Source of the DNA: Aplectana chamaeleonis
Taxonomy: Eukaryota; Nematoda; Chromadorea; Rhabditida; Cosmocercidae
Reading direction: 5' to 3'
NCBI GenBank assembly: GCA_029168955.1
Contig: JAPDOI010000270.1
Location: forward strand, 62,001-126,000
DNA: 64,000 nt
A program made the position numbers and the translations under genes. Within the stretch, counting starts at the first letter, position 1; the number at the start of each line of letters is the position of its first letter. The notes beneath the pieces were generated by a model. The model had not been told where the DNA came from. It ran no database searches and worked only from the letters and a program-made list of their open reading frames with translations. Of the stretch, positions 44,201 to 52,639 are shown piece by piece.

Positions 44201-44989
44201 GGACGAGCATGCGAAACGTCCCCTACAGCCTTCGAATACGAGCGGGGCCGGCACCGGCTGGGAGCAAACACTGCGCCGATCAATGCTATGTAGCAGTGGG
44301 AGGATGGCCGCCATTCTCATTCGGAGACACGTCTAAAACTTTAGAAACCCCGACAAAAAGAACATCAAATTCGTAACCGACAACTCAAAAAACCCCCATA
44401 TGTAAACCTGAGTAAATTCTGAGTTCGAAAAATGAACGTTCACCTATTTTGGGAGCCAAACACGGTTATGAGGTCCGTTTTCAGTGATTCGAAAAATTAC
44501 TGCGCGTTTCGGAAGGTGCAATGGATACGAAAATCAGAGAAAAACGCCTTTAACTTTTTTCAGAGTGGTTTTGGGCAGCTGGCTGAAGCATATTCGAACT
44601 CCATGACTCTAGAAAAGTACACTCTGTTAGGAAAAGCCAGGCTGACTAGCAGTTTCGTTGCAAGATCTGAATGTTATTCACTCACCTGTAGAACAGTTAT
44701 GAAGATGGAGTGAGCAATGTAGAGAAGAAGCAAAGTAAAGAGCAGTATCTAAAAATGTCACAGTATGATATTTGAACAACAGCAGGAGGCTAGTATGGGT
44801 CCGAAAAAGGCTGGGCTGATGAAGACATTGACTTGCCCTGCAGTTGACGTGAAAATATAAATTGTTGCATCTTCTCACTACGGCTATACTAATCAAGGCA
44901 GATAAAAAACCAGCGATTCCCTGCGAACCAACAACACACAGAAATACTCCATTCGTGATCAATCCGCTGTACTCTTCCTCACAACTCAT
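29102..44989 (-). CDS. Srab/Sra-type seven-transmembrane chemoreceptor, seven exons over 15.9 kb
   Basis: Predicted nematode chemosensory GPCR. Exons on the minus strand: 44837-44989, 44686-44748, 43762-43884, 41966-42061, 37595-37791, 33207-33393, 29102-29269. They total 987 bp and 328 residues with no internal stop. All six junctions agree in phase. Family-like marks in order: TM1 (residues about 14-38) followed by YFHVNCR; TM2 ILLFTLLLLYIAHSI (52-66); NSDPC and SLCFGLRYPS (Cys86, Cys95); IGMLIERAVALRRREQYESYG after TM3; VSTVYCSAGTPET in extracellular loop 2 (Cys169); FDLKSSYQLHEN before TM6 LLLPL; IVPYSTVVSPILLWF as TM7; tail with DQYFSAYNKMW. This pattern fits class ab best as I remember it, with class a as the alternative. 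Introns 2-6 (0.8-4.2 kb) hold MITEs, foldbacks, family C elements and a mariner. Intact, so probably functional. Confidence 0.87.
29777..30694 (+). mobile_element. TTAA-type MITE family A, copy A3, with nested insertion (srab intron 6)
   Basis: TTAA on both sides (29773-29776 and 30695-30698). Starts AGGCAGTGTCCACGATAAAA and ends TCGTAAACACTGTCT. It matches A1 except for about 430 extra bases at 30148-30577, after GGGAGCATAA. Confidence 0.83.
30148..30577. mobile_element. MITE nested in family A copy A3
   Basis: Inverted ends TTTCATAGTCCTCACCGC (30155) and its inverse (ending 30576) run on through CAAGCGCGGCACGCGCG, about 35 bp in all. The interior has further inverted words such as GCACCGCCATGGCGGTGC (near 30270) and a second GACTATGAAAGTTCTT/AAGAACTTTCATAGTC pair around 30471-30530. 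Confidence 0.75.
30826..31832 (-). mobile_element. Mariner element with internal deletion (srab intron 6)
   Basis: Ends TAGGGGGACTAGAAAG (left) and the inverse of TAGGGGGACCGGAAAG (right, ending 31832), with TA at both edges. The minus-strand transposase remnant has IRHRMLFEFHKGSTAT and a VFFDLT block (31458-31660), RRPPALDYDVVRA, then jumps to LKPGQTV. Later come WEVLPHPPYPPDVAPSNFHL (about 31070) and a C-terminal FDNVGEYIID ending at 30897. The middle, including the first catalytic Asp region, is missing. HDNARPH is replaced by HGNGSPR, and the third Asp is Asn (APSN). This copy is inactive, and its ends differ from those of the 6292 element, so it is a different mariner subfamily. Confidence 0.83.
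31840..32925. other. srab intron 6 sequence, nothing recognised
   Basis: No element border or exon could be supported. The two frames at 32230-32630 on opposite strands have no recognised motif. Confidence 0.4.
32926..33171. mobile_element. MITE 35 bp from srab exon 6
   Basis: The ends GCCTCTTTCACAGTT and the inverse AACTGTGAAAGGGGC, plus inner GTCGTCCGAC/GTCGTCCGAC words, define an element of about 246 bp. The interior repeats GACGTCG words. It ends 35 bp from the exon 6 donor, inside the intron. Confidence 0.7.
33207..33393 (-). CDS. srab exon 6: YQL/EN motif, TM6
   Basis: Acceptor CTTTTTCAG/AAAGTT, donor AGCTAT/gtgagt. One base completes an Arg codon, then 62 codons including FDLKSSYQLHENATVIRLLL and the TM6 region ALCHAAFSISNAIF. 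The phase matches exon 5 across a 4.2-kb intron. Confidence 0.88.
33400..35050. other. srab intron 5 sequence with one ribozyme-like motif
   Basis: Mostly unassigned. A hammerhead-like core lies at 34408-34442 (own entry). No exon with matching phase was found. Confidence 0.4.
34408..34442 (+). ncRNA. Possible hammerhead ribozyme-like core
   Basis: CTGACGA, then a short stem GGC/GCC with loop GTGATT, then AAAACGTCAG. The layout CUGANGA - stem II - GAAAC is that of a hammerhead, but the GAAA box reads AAAA. The outer bases CTGACG/CGTCAG also pair with each other, which may give an ordinary hairpin. Penelope-like elements often carry such ribozymes; this would be a relic. Confidence 0.3.
35054..35193. 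repeat. Near-perfect hairpin of about 62-bp arms
   Basis: Arms 35056-35117 and 35130-35191 are almost exact inverses (for example CGCCGCGTCGAACACATGTG and its inverse), separated by about 12 bp. Probably a young MITE in srab intron 5. Confidence 0.78.
35217..35457. mobile_element. MITE with about 80-bp inverted ends
   Basis: The ends share CGAGTGT, GAAGGGGT, GGCGTCGGCGC and GTGCGAGGGC blocks in inverse orientation. It adjoins the hairpin at 35054 and is followed by family E. Confidence 0.7.
35465..35640 (-). repeat. Dispersed repeat family E, second copy
   Basis: Inverse match to 4385-4540, sharing CGCATGGACCAG, GAGAATGGGGTTTCGATTTG and GATCTACCGTCGCAG. It lies in srab intron 5. Confidence 0.62.
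35776..36321 (-). mobile_element. TTAA-type MITE family B, diverged copy
   Basis: Ends GGTGCACTGTGCCT before TTGA (36322-36325); the left end is weak after TTAA at 35772-35775. The interior keeps GAGACATGTAATTGTGTAGG and GAAATTTCGAATTCTCC-type family B words. In srab intron 5. Confidence 0.55.
36330..37590. other. srab intron 5 sequence, nothing recognised
   Basis: Contains a minus-strand frame at 36380-36661 with a CENIRDLL word that first looked like a receptor motif but does not fit in phase or hydrophobicity. No repeat border found. Confidence 0.4.
37595..37791 (-). CDS. srab exon 5: TM4, extracellular loop 2 and TM5
   Basis: Acceptor TTTTTAG/ATTTTG, donor AAACG/gtgagg, phase 0 in and 2 out. 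ILAGFTLATWAMF completes TM4, VSTVYCSAGTPETAK is the loop, and LLSFILCSIDLTALVGFISL is TM5. Confidence 0.86.
38377..39500. mobile_element. TAA-flanked element family C, copy 2 (srab intron 4)
   Basis: TAA flanks CAAGGGAAGTATAAAAAGCG on the left (38374-38376) and CGCTTTGTATACTTCCCTTG on the right (39501-39503). Inverted ends extend beyond 100 bp (GTAGGTCGGATCTGC, GATACTGCGCA). About 1.12 kb, non-coding. A 54-bp block with CAATTAGTAGAAATAAGCGC is duplicated in tandem at 39113-39212 but single in copy 3. Confidence 0.82.
40200..40214. repeat. Isolated family A right terminus
   Basis: GGACACTGCCT followed by TTAA, about 120 bp left of family C copy 3. No partner end was located. Confidence 0.45.
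40334..41405. mobile_element. TAA-flanked element family C, copy 3 (srab intron 4)
   Basis: Same order and termini as copy 2 (AAGGGAAGTATAAAAAGCG to CGCTTTGTATACTTCCCTTG). It is about 1.07 kb, and its flanks no longer show a clean TAA pair. The interior repeats ACCGTAATCTACCGTAATC. Non-coding. Confidence 0.8.
41775..41921. mobile_element. Foldback MITE of about 147 bp
   Basis: Arms of about 57 bp: ATCGTCCATCACTGGATGAG on the left and its near inverse ending ATGGACGAT, continuing through GGGATCGCCGCGACGCTG. It lies 44 bp inside srab intron 4 from the exon 4 donor. Confidence 0.75.
41966..42061 (-). CDS. srab exon 4: ER motif and start of TM4
   Basis: Acceptor GTCTTTCAG/ATTGGC, donor TTTCT/gtgggt, 32 codons, phase 0 both ends. 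It encodes IGMLIERAVALRRREQYESY then GMKLGLAVAFLS; the ER...YE motif sits at the cytoplasmic end of TM3. A foldback MITE at 41775-41921 starts 44 bp past the donor. Confidence 0.85.
42234..42725. repeat. Foldback element with tRNA-like arms, long-loop copy (srab intron 3)
   Basis: The left arm (42234-42475) holds a tRNA-like sequence on the minus strand (42344-42419). The right arm (about 42540-42725) holds it on the plus strand (42599-42672): GGCTTCGGTGGTGCAGTGCG, B-box-like GGTTCAATTTCG, and GGAGCC able to pair with GGCTTC. CAATCCAGTTCAAGA occurs at both outer edges, in the same orientation. The loop carries TAGTCTCTGACGGTATACC, also seen near 9290. Confidence 0.78.
42730..43755. other. srab intron 3 sequence, nothing recognised
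   Basis: No repeat or exon could be supported between the foldback element and exon 3. Confidence 0.4.
43762..43884 (-). CDS. srab exon 3: extracellular loop 1 and start of TM3
   Basis: Acceptor AGTTTAG/GTGATG, donor CTGCAG/gtgact, phase 0 both ends, 41 codons. It contains NSDPC and SLCFGLRYPSTACM, the Cys-containing loop typical of Sra-superfamily receptors. Confidence 0.83.
44126..44334. mobile_element. MITE family K, copy 2 (srab intron 2)
   Basis: AAGTGTGTCCGAATAAGAAT at the left and the inverse ATTCTCATTCGGAGACAC at the right, with GGCGGCC words inside. It is about 209 bp and shorter than copies 1 and 3 through loss of part of the interior. Confidence 0.72.
44340..44540. repeat. Family C remnant
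   Basis: The words AACACGGTTATGAGGTCCGT and ACTGCGCGTTTCGGAAGGT correspond to the right third of family C copies (about 41190-41250). The rest of the element is absent. Confidence 0.5.
44686..44748 (-). CDS. srab exon 2: TM2
   Basis: A 63-bp exon between TTTTTAG/ATACTG and CTACAG/gtgagt, phase 0 both ends. It encodes 21 hydrophobic residues, ILLFTLLLLYIAHSIFITVL then Q. The other two phases give non-hydrophobic peptides. Confidence 0.85.
44837..44989 (-). CDS. srab exon 1: N-terminus, TM1, first cytoplasmic loop
   Basis: Starts at ATG (MSCEEEYSG) and encodes exactly 51 codons ending in YFHVNCR. The only border that keeps frame with exon 2 is CAGG/gcaagt, a GC donor with an otherwise perfect consensus. 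Confidence 0.82.
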
Positions 44990-44999
44990 CGCTTAATGG

Positions 45000-45640
45000 A
45001 ATTTTGTTCGGAAAACGCAAGAGTATTGCGTGGAACGTTACATTCGGTCAAGAAAGCATTGTTAGTCACACAAACATCAACGTCAGTGGTACTGCTGTGG
45101 AACCTTGTGAGCTAGATGACAGCATCTGTGTTTATGTTCATATTTATGTTTATGTTTATTACGTTGCATAAGGCCTACGTGATTAAAGGTTTACAAAGTA
45201 ATAATGTACAGAGTAACACAGGCAAAAAGCATTGTAATTGGAACCTCCGATGCAATTCTGTGATTTTAAAGAAAACTTCTACTTCTACCTACTTCTACTA
45301 ACGTCTTCTTATTTTTGATCAGTCACTCGGCGAAATTCTACGGCAGGAACTCTCTGAGTCAGTTCAACTCGAAAGTTATGTGTGGCAGGTTTTTGCTGCA
45401 GAGACACCCAGTACCAGGAAGCGTGAATGTACTCAACACTACGAAGGAAATTGAATGAGAAGCTGACCACAGCTCTTCATTTTAAAATTCGGGAATTTAT
45501 TCGTGTTGTGTACACTTTAATTAAGTGGAGCACTCTGATTCTGCCTGTTTACAGTTCAAAGCCGAGCTCAGCATCGGCTGCAATAATCGCGAGGAGATCG
45601 TAAGAGGCCCACCTAAACAACAGGGGTATTTCGAAGCTGA
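45000..45640. other. Upstream flank of the srab gene, nothing recognised
   Basis: Probable promoter side of the srab gene (start codon at 44987-44989). TTTATGTTTA words near 45130-45160 form a short low-complexity patch. No defined motif could be supported. Confidence 0.35.
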
Positions 45641-45644
45641 AATT

Positions 45645-45775
45645 AGTGTTCCCGCGCGCGCTCGTGCGCAGCAAGGGGACAGACAGCGAGAAAGTGTGAT
45701 TGAAAAGGAAACGCAGTATTCGCGTGCATACGCACGCGATAAACGGAAAAAAGTTTCAATCGGGCACAGATCACT
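45645..45775 (-). repeat. GC-rich repeat family J, minus orientation
   Basis: The reverse complement carries TCGCGTGCGTATGCACGCG and CACACTTTCTCGCTGTCTG as in 59700-59850. Confidence 0.6.
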
Positions 45776-45992
45776 GTTCAACTGCGCATTGCCGTTCAGT
45801 CCGCAAAGTGCACGCTTATTGCGAATGCGCGGCTGCGAGTATCCTCAGACAGGGATGGGGGATCACGGCGGTTTTCGCCTTTGGTGCTGGGATGATTCCA
45901 CCGCCCGGTTGATCCCACATCCCTGTCTGAAGATACTCCGCTTTCGCAATCAGCGTGTACTTTGCGGACTGGACGGCAATGCGAAGTTGAAC
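45776..45992. mobile_element. MITE with about 90-bp inverted ends
   Basis: GTTCAACTGCGCATTGCCG at the left and its near inverse at the right, with CAGACAGGGATG/CATCCCTGTCTG further in. About 217 bp. The plus-strand frame at 45525-46025 runs through this and family J and is not a gene. Confidence 0.78.
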
Positions 45993-46139
45993 TGTATATT
46001 ATACGAAGAATTTTGCTACCCCTGAGCCTCATAGTGTTTCACAATACAGTACAATGGAGGCTGCAATATTTGTTGAAAGTTTCGAAAAATCCAAAAGTTT
46101 CCGAAACGAAACTTCCCAAAGTTCTTGAAACTTTCTTTT

Positions 46140-46235
46140 CACAGGTGAGATTTCGGCGCTTAGCGCCTTTATCAAATCTGAATGGCTGGCCGAAAGGCCC
46201 GGCCACCAAGTAAGGTCGAAGCTTCGACCTAAGTA
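46140..46235. repeat. Cluster of three short palindromes
   Basis: GGCGCTTAGCGCC (46154), GGCTGGCCGAAAGGCCCGGCC-like (46184) and the exact 16-mer GGTCGAAGCTTCGACC (46214) lie within about 80 bp. No function is inferred. Confidence 0.45.
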
Positions 46236-46239
46236 TTTG

Positions 46240-47040
46240 CGTCCTCCTCTAAGACAGAGGTGGTGGGATATTCCCACCGTCATCGATGTATGTGGTTTAC
46301 CAATTATACCTATTCTACCACCCAAAAACACCGGCAACAGTGGAAATGGCTTAGCACCACGGTTTTGGAGAGGACGCGAATACAGGGGCGGAGAAATAAA
46401 GGGGCTGGGCCAACTTCGCACTCGTGTAGTGTCATGGTGGGTCGTTCGTGATGCTTCAAAATGCATAGTCGTTGTGTTCTGAGTCATACCATTCTGATTC
46501 CGTAGTTATCTCAATCACGTTTACAAGCGTGTATGCTGCCTTTAAGGAACCAGACCTTTCGTAAGTCGGGGAAAGTTCGTTAACGATAAAATCAAAAATG
46601 GCTAAAAAAGGTAATAAGCCGAAAAGTTTGATTCTGCCAAGAGAAAGCAAGTTTGACATGGAGGTGGACATAGACATAATCTGAGAATATCATCCAGAAT
46701 CTGTTGAAGGGAATGTGACTCTGTGTTGGAATTTGTGATTTTTCCCCTATATCTCAAAGGAAGAGTTAACGACAAATCTCGTTTTTGAGTTTTATGTGTG
46801 ATACACAACGCTAGCAGATGCGTTCTGATTTCAAATTGCCAAGAAACCCCGCCACGTCCAGCGCACTTGCGGAAACTAGTCGGCTCCGTAGTCTCGTTAA
46901 CGCTCTGAAAGCTAATAACCGGGATTTTGGCTCATTCTGACCGCTTTTCTTCGCTGTTTCTTCCCTATTCGATAGCACACAATCTAACAACCCCATTTTT
47001 GAGTCTGACTCTAATATGATATTCATCGTGAACACTGCCT
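46240..47040. other. No gene; TTAA-type termini at both sides
   Basis: A GTATGCTGCCT-TTAA end lies at 46535-46549 and an AACACTGCCT-TTAA family A end at 47031-47044. The left partners were not found. The rest is unassigned. Confidence 0.4.
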
Positions 47041-47044
47041 TTAA

Positions 47045-47516
47045 AGGCACAGTCCAACTTCAGGGACGTAATCTTCCGACATAAATATAAAGTAGTCCCA
47101 CCTTATGAAAATCTGCCAAGAGCTATCTCTGGGTGACTCCGAATAAGCGAGATGAAGGATCCACTCTGATGATCCCACACCAAAAATCTCCTTTGCTCCG
47201 CCCTTAGAAGGATCTCTCGAGCTCAACAGCAAGAAGAGCAGCTTTTTCAATAAGAAGCCCCTTAACTTCCTTTATTTTCAACTTCTCTCTTCATTCAGGC
47301 ATGTTTCAGTCAATCTGTTGCGTATGACGCGAACAACAGGCCTCGGACAACTCGTCCACTGTGCTCTCGCCACTCTAAATGAGATAGTTTTGAAGGCTCA
47401 TAATTTCTTTCTTAGTGAGTCCTAAGCGATTCTGGAAACACCATTGTGATCAGCGCTACAATCTGTCCCAGTCCAGCAGAAACACTGGAAAAGGATTCTG
47501 AGGTTGAACTGTGCCC
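47045..47516 (+). mobile_element. TTAA-type MITE family B, copy sharing TTAA with a family A end
   Basis: Starts AGGCACAGTCCAACTT after TTAA 47041-47044 and ends AGGTTGAACTGTGCCC before TTGA. The TTAA on its left also terminates a family A-type end (AACACTGCCT). The interior has GACAACTCGTCCAC like other B copies. Confidence 0.75.
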
Positions 47517-47519
47517 TTG

Positions 47520-48000
47520 ACGAATGCTTCTGGCAAACAACACAGCCATCATTGCTGCAAGAGGGCCCCAATACAGCAACGCACCCTAGCTCAGTTGACA
47601 ACGCCGCAGGCTACAAAGCAAAGGATTGGTAAAAGTTTAAACTTCAGATCCTGACATACAGTGAAGAAAATCACGGCATCACCGTGTTTCGCCTTGTCGA
47701 GGAACCAGGATCTCGGCAGAGTCTAGGCTGCACGAGATCCTACCGGGAGTCTGCCGCTTCGACGCCCTTACTAGGCCGAGGCGGCGGGTTCTTACTATTA
47801 GTAGAAAACAGGAAAATTCTCCCAGAAAAACAGGGTGGCGTAAAGACAGTGCTCACAATAATTTTCTTTCCCTAGTTTTCCACTCAAAACAATTCCTTGG
47901 GCACCAATTTTCACCACAACTACAAAGGCAAACAACTCATTAAAAAGACTCTCTACTGCTATTCCAAACGAGGTTTTTGTGAGAAACTTTATTACCGGCC
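47520..48000. other. No gene recognised
   Basis: Spacer before the Penelope-like element; the frame at 47684-47875 has no motif. Confidence 0.4.
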
Positions 48001-48002
48001 GG

Positions 48003-50000
48003 ACGTTTCGACATCACGTCTTTTTCAGAGGATTAAAAAAGTGAATCGAGATTTATTCATTCGTGAATCTGTCCTACCAAGTGCCTCCTTCTCCTGACAA
48101 TTCTGGTTTACTGTAAGGAGCATTGCAGAGGACACGATAAGATAAAAAAAGCCCACCTCGTAAGTCCACACTCTAGCCACCGTGTTAGTATACTAGTAGA
48201 CGCCACAGAGAGTTACCGCGCTTCCTCTGCGTAATGATAAAACAGCACGGAAAACATCATAACTCACAATGCTGTACAAAGGCAAAAGCGGAGACCTACA
48301 AGATAAGATCGATAATCAGGTGCGTCGGTGGTCCAACCGACCGAATATCATGGTTCCTTAACACTATTGTTAACCAATTACTGGCCTCCATCCCATCCCA
48401 CCTCCCTAGTACTAACAGATTTCTTGAAATGTTGCGCAACTCAAATCCCGATGGCAACTGCGTCACAGAGTCATTCGGCGTTACATCACTCTATACAAAT
48501 GTGCAAAACGATAAAGCGCTTCAAGCCTTATTAGATTTTCTAGACACGCACGTTGGAGATGTAGACACCTTCGGACTATATAAGAGAGTCATCATGACTC
48601 TAGTGAAGGAATGCTTGAGTTGCAACATCTTCAAGTGGGCAGAACGCACAAATAAAAGGGTTGGCAATGGGCCAGCGACTAGCACCTGTGCTAGCAGTCC
48701 GTTTTATGAGCAGAGTAGAACAGCCAATATTGGTACACATATTATTGTAGTGTAGGTACATCGAGGATTGCTTCGTAATGACGCCTACGCAATCCGAAAT
48801 GGATGAATGTTTCCGTATTTTGAATGCACAGTCGCAGACTATCCGGCTCACAGGAAAGGTACCACAAGAAAGCTGACTACCTTACCTTGACACTCAGGTG
48901 AAAGCGTGTAACGGTGATTTTAGCGTAAAGTGGTATCGCAAGCCCAGTTCAAAGAATATATTGCTCCATGCAACATCTTCTCCCCCGAGAGCTGTTAAGC
49001 TTGCCGCCGTTAAGAATCTGTTCCATACAGCTTCAGGTATGTGCACTGGCGAAGCAGAGCGGTAATAATCACGTAGCATGGCGGTGGAAATAGCAGCGAT
49101 GAACGGCTACGTAACACCACAGTGCGGACGTAGGGCTCATGATGTAACCCGGAATAATCAACGTCGAAACAAAATTCCGCAGTGCATACTATTCTTCTCG
49201 TATAGAGTGTCTGAAGCTATATAGCAGTGTATCGTACGAGCCCAGTTAAATGACGATATCGCTCTAGTAAACATCCCAACGACAATATTAAACGTCAACT
49301 GGTAAGGAACAGAGTTTACGACAGGTGCTGCACTACACATGGCTGTATCGTTTGTCACTATGCAAGACTGAGTGAATGCTGTCAGGTCGGCACTATTTAC
49401 CGGCTCGAGTGTAAGACATGCAACGCAACCTATATAGGGGAGAGCGGAATAGCGTTGCGAGAAAGAGGTCTAGAAAGAGCTTTTAGCCGGGAAAAGGCGT
49501 AATGACTAAAGAACATCGCTTGGAAGACATAGAACGGAGAATCACAGCGGGGATGACTATGATATAAGGTGTCCGATCTTAGCTTACCAAAAAATATCGG
49601 CCAGAAAAACGTTGGAGGCGTTTAGCATCCACGTAAAGAACCCTCTAATGAACAGCAGAGTGAGTCGAACGCTCCCTGATAACCAGTGACCTTTTGCCTT
49701 TTGTACAACATTGTGAGTTATGATATTTTCCTTGCTGTTTTATCATTATACAGAGGAAGCGCGGTAACTCTCAGTGGCGTCTACTATAACAGTATACTAA
49801 CACGGTGGCAGCGGACGTATTCCGCTCAGAAGGTGGATTCACGAGAAGGGAATTCTTATCTTTTCGTGTCCACTGCAATGCTCCCTACGCCAAAACTGTC
49901 AGGGGAGGAGGCGCTTATTGAGACAGATTAACGAATAAATAAATCTCGATCCACTTTTTCAGGTCTCTAAAGAAGACGTAGAGTCGAAACCTCAGGCCGT
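48003..50000 (+). mobile_element. Penelope-like retroelement, degenerate, between inverted repeats
   Basis: The left flank 48003-48077 and right flank 49922-50000 are inverse copies of about 75 bp (ATCGAGATTTATT, CTTTTTCAG/CTGAAAAAG, GTTTCGA/TCGAAAC). Between them lie a Penelope-type reverse transcriptase and a GIY-YIG-like endonuclease remnant. The terminal repeats contain hammerhead-like words (CTGAAAAAGACG...GTCGAAAC on the minus strand at the left; AAAGAAGACG...GTCGAAAC on the plus strand at the right), as known for this class. It is eroded by stops and frame changes. Confidence 0.85.
48234..49690 (+). pseudogene. Penelope-like reverse transcriptase / YIG endonuclease pseudogene
   Basis: The first open part (48234-48755) has the Penelope-type words RCVGGPTDRISWFLN, SLYTNVQNDKALQALLDFL and LVKECLSCNIFKW. 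Motif A should read FDV before TSLYTNV; here it is FGV, so a catalytic Asp is lost. After stops and frame changes, RYIEDCFVMT replaces the usual YIDD. KWYRKPSSKNILLHATSS and CKTCNATYIGESGIALRERG follow; the last is the GIY-YIG-like endonuclease core near 49412-49470. The tail SIHVKNPLMNSR lies near 49630. Without the catalytic Asp and a continuous frame it is inactive. Confidence 0.87.
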
Positions 50001-50004
50001 TGAT

Positions 50005-51725
50005 GAAGTTCCACCTAAAAACCTTGTCTGGCATAGCAGTAAAGAGTCTACGATACGATGCCGAGGTTCGAGGAACGAAGAACATGGAGGAGAATCACCA
50101 AAAATCCATCTTACAGTGACATTATTCTCTGGCTTGGGCTAGCGGACATCATGAACTCCGCAGCTACAGGACTCAATATGTTGCGTTTTGAGACCTTACC
50201 AAAACTGTGCCCAACGGCAGCAATTTTTTCGCTATATATGAAAGTGCATTAGTTATATAGCCGTGCACGCCATACATCCTCGGCAGCGCAACAAGATAGC
50301 AATAGACCTGTAAGCACACCACCAATAGAGACAAATGACATCAAAGCGAACTTAGACCACATAAATGAGCGCTAAGAGAAAGACTTAAACTTCATCACGG
50401 GATCGACGATCCACGCCAGCTGTAACAGTCACGGATATTCACAAACAAGATCTGCCTAGAGCACATTCAACATATCCAACCGACAAGGCTAGTGTCGTTG
50501 GCTATGTCACGCGAGTTAAGTCGTCAAGTTTTTTTCATTCTCAACTGGTGCTTTGCAATTTCAACTCATAGGGCTCGCAGATCAAGGGATGATATTCTCA
50601 CACTATGTTAGCCACCGGTAGAGACTGAATGTATCCTGATTTCTTTCGATTTGCGATCGTTAGATTTTGCTCTCCTACGTATAGAATGGTTTCTCCTTCT
50701 TTCTTATCCGAGATCTTGTTTGGGTTTTTGTATTCTTACTACTTTTTCTTTTATGTACGATGATTGCGGCGCTAGCTTTGGGCTAAAATAATGATTAACA
50801 GATAAATTAAATTAATAAATAAATAAATAGATGAAAAACAAAGAAAAAAATGTAAATTTAAAAAAATAAATAAATGAATAGTCATTAAAAATCCATGTTT
50901 TCTTGCAAATGTATGAATCTGGAGCTTTCGGAGTATATTCACAGTGCAACTCGCTGCAATGTCTAAGATAAGGACCTACCAAAAAAAAGCATAGACGGCA
51001 GGCTATGAGGGGCTCAGCGCCTTTGAATGAAGTTACTTTAATGCTGCGTGACATCGACAATGGATTTTTTTTGGCAGACAAAAACCAGGTGGCGGCACTC
51101 ATAGGAGTACCTCAGCAGTCTGCATTGCTAATGAAAAATACTCATACCTATCAGCGAACAAAATTCTACCCTCTCATATACGCGAAATAGCTGAACTTAT
51201 CATACAACAGCAAAATGCCCAGGTGCAGCACTATACTGACATTCACTGGTAATCTAGAGCAATGAACACACGTTCCACGAATCATGACACTACCATTTAT
51301 CTTCACTTAATATGTCATTACGGATTGCCCTTCTCAGCGATTTTATGATAGAATGTTGATGCGACCGTCAAACACTATGAAAAATAATTACGGCACAAAC
51401 TCCACATGAAGTCCAACTTTGAAAATGGCAGTGACAAGGTCTCTAGATGTAGAAAAACTTTAAAAACGAGTTTGACGCGACTTTTTAATCCAATTTAACA
51501 GTGTGTTCAGACTGACTTAATTTTCTAAATGCAGGTTTTTCATGGGCTCTTTTGACATTTGCGTTCACTAGAGAGGCCAAGCTGCACAAAAACATGGAAA
51601 ATGGTATGCGGTTTTCTGCGTGCACGATGCTTTTAAGTAAGCAAGCCAAGAAAAGGGGCGTCGACAAAGGTAGTGATTGAGGTGTCGGGCGCACGATTGT
51701 CACCCGTACAGGCTTGAAAACGGCA
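50005..51725. other. No gene recognised
   Basis: Mixed sequence with AT-rich AAATAAATAAAT tracts at 50805-50875. A TTAA-type end (GTGCACGATGCTT-TTAA) occurs at 51619-51635 without a partner. Short frames have no motif. Confidence 0.4.
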
Positions 51726-51728
51726 AAA

Positions 51729-51870
51729 TTCCCATGGTTCCTACGCGTGCTGGTGCGGAGCGGAGGTTAGAGACAGTGAGAGAGGAGGGGGCAGACGGAG
51801 GCTGAAGCATCGCGCGCGCCACTCGCGCCTCGAATGATGTGAATTGCGACGTTTTAGGGGGTACCTTACT
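51729..51870 (-). repeat. Dispersed GC-rich repeat family F, second copy
   Basis: Inverse match to 2199-2350; shared blocks include GGTGCGGAGCGGAGGTTAGA and GGCAGACGGAGGCTG. Confidence 0.6.
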
Positions 51871-51874
51871 TAGT

Positions 51875-52635
51875 TGGAGGAACTGAGATTCAGCACTTAA
51901 CACGTGTTATATGTACGCCTGCCGCATATTTACATGAAAATTCAAAAGTCATGTCTTAGGGGTACTGTGCCTCCCAACCTTTTCAAAACTTCGAAACGGT
52001 ACCTTTTCGAGCCACTGAACTTCACTGGTAAGGTGCTAAGGGGTCAGATATGGGATTGCTACTAAATAATCCGAGAGCGTTTTCATTGTGAACGACGTCT
52101 TTGACAGGAGAAAAAATCTCCTCTCGGAAAAGGGATAGGCCAATACAACCTAGCTCACACTCTCACCTACTGCTCTGCAATCATCATATGTATAAATATA
52201 ACAGGATTGAAAACGCTATACAAGTAAAGGCCAGGTGCACACGTCCTTATTAATCTGTGATTCCCTTTAATATCCTCTCGATGATTCATAGAGAGGATAT
52301 AAAAGCAAGGGGTGGTTATAAAGTGTATGAAAAGAAGAGTTGCTCCATGACGATGTATTTCCTGGAGCGGAGAGTGTCAGCCTACAGGTGACAACCTAAA
52401 AGCGATGCAAGACTATTAATAGGGGCATGTGGGTGGAGCCTACCTCTGAGTAGAGATAGTGGCGTGGAACTTACATTGTATAGACTGGTCTCGCTCTAGT
52501 AAAGTAACAAACACAGAGAAACTATATGTTTTTCAAGAGGTACCCTGTCTACCAATTTTAGCACTTAAGAGACCGCGTGTCCACACTGGGCATCCACGCC
52601 ACAAAACATTCAATAATTTTTGCAGTTCCAAGCCG
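51875..52635. other. No gene recognised
   Basis: No exon or element border supported. A GAGAGGATATTA/TATAGAGAGGATATAA pair near 52270-52300 is a short inverted/direct motif of unknown meaning. Confidence 0.35.
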
Positions 52636-52639
52636 TGAG

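Noticed and set aside
45525..46025. 166-codon plus-strand open frame
   Set aside because: It spans a family J repeat and both arms of the MITE at 45776-45992, so it is an assembly of repeats.
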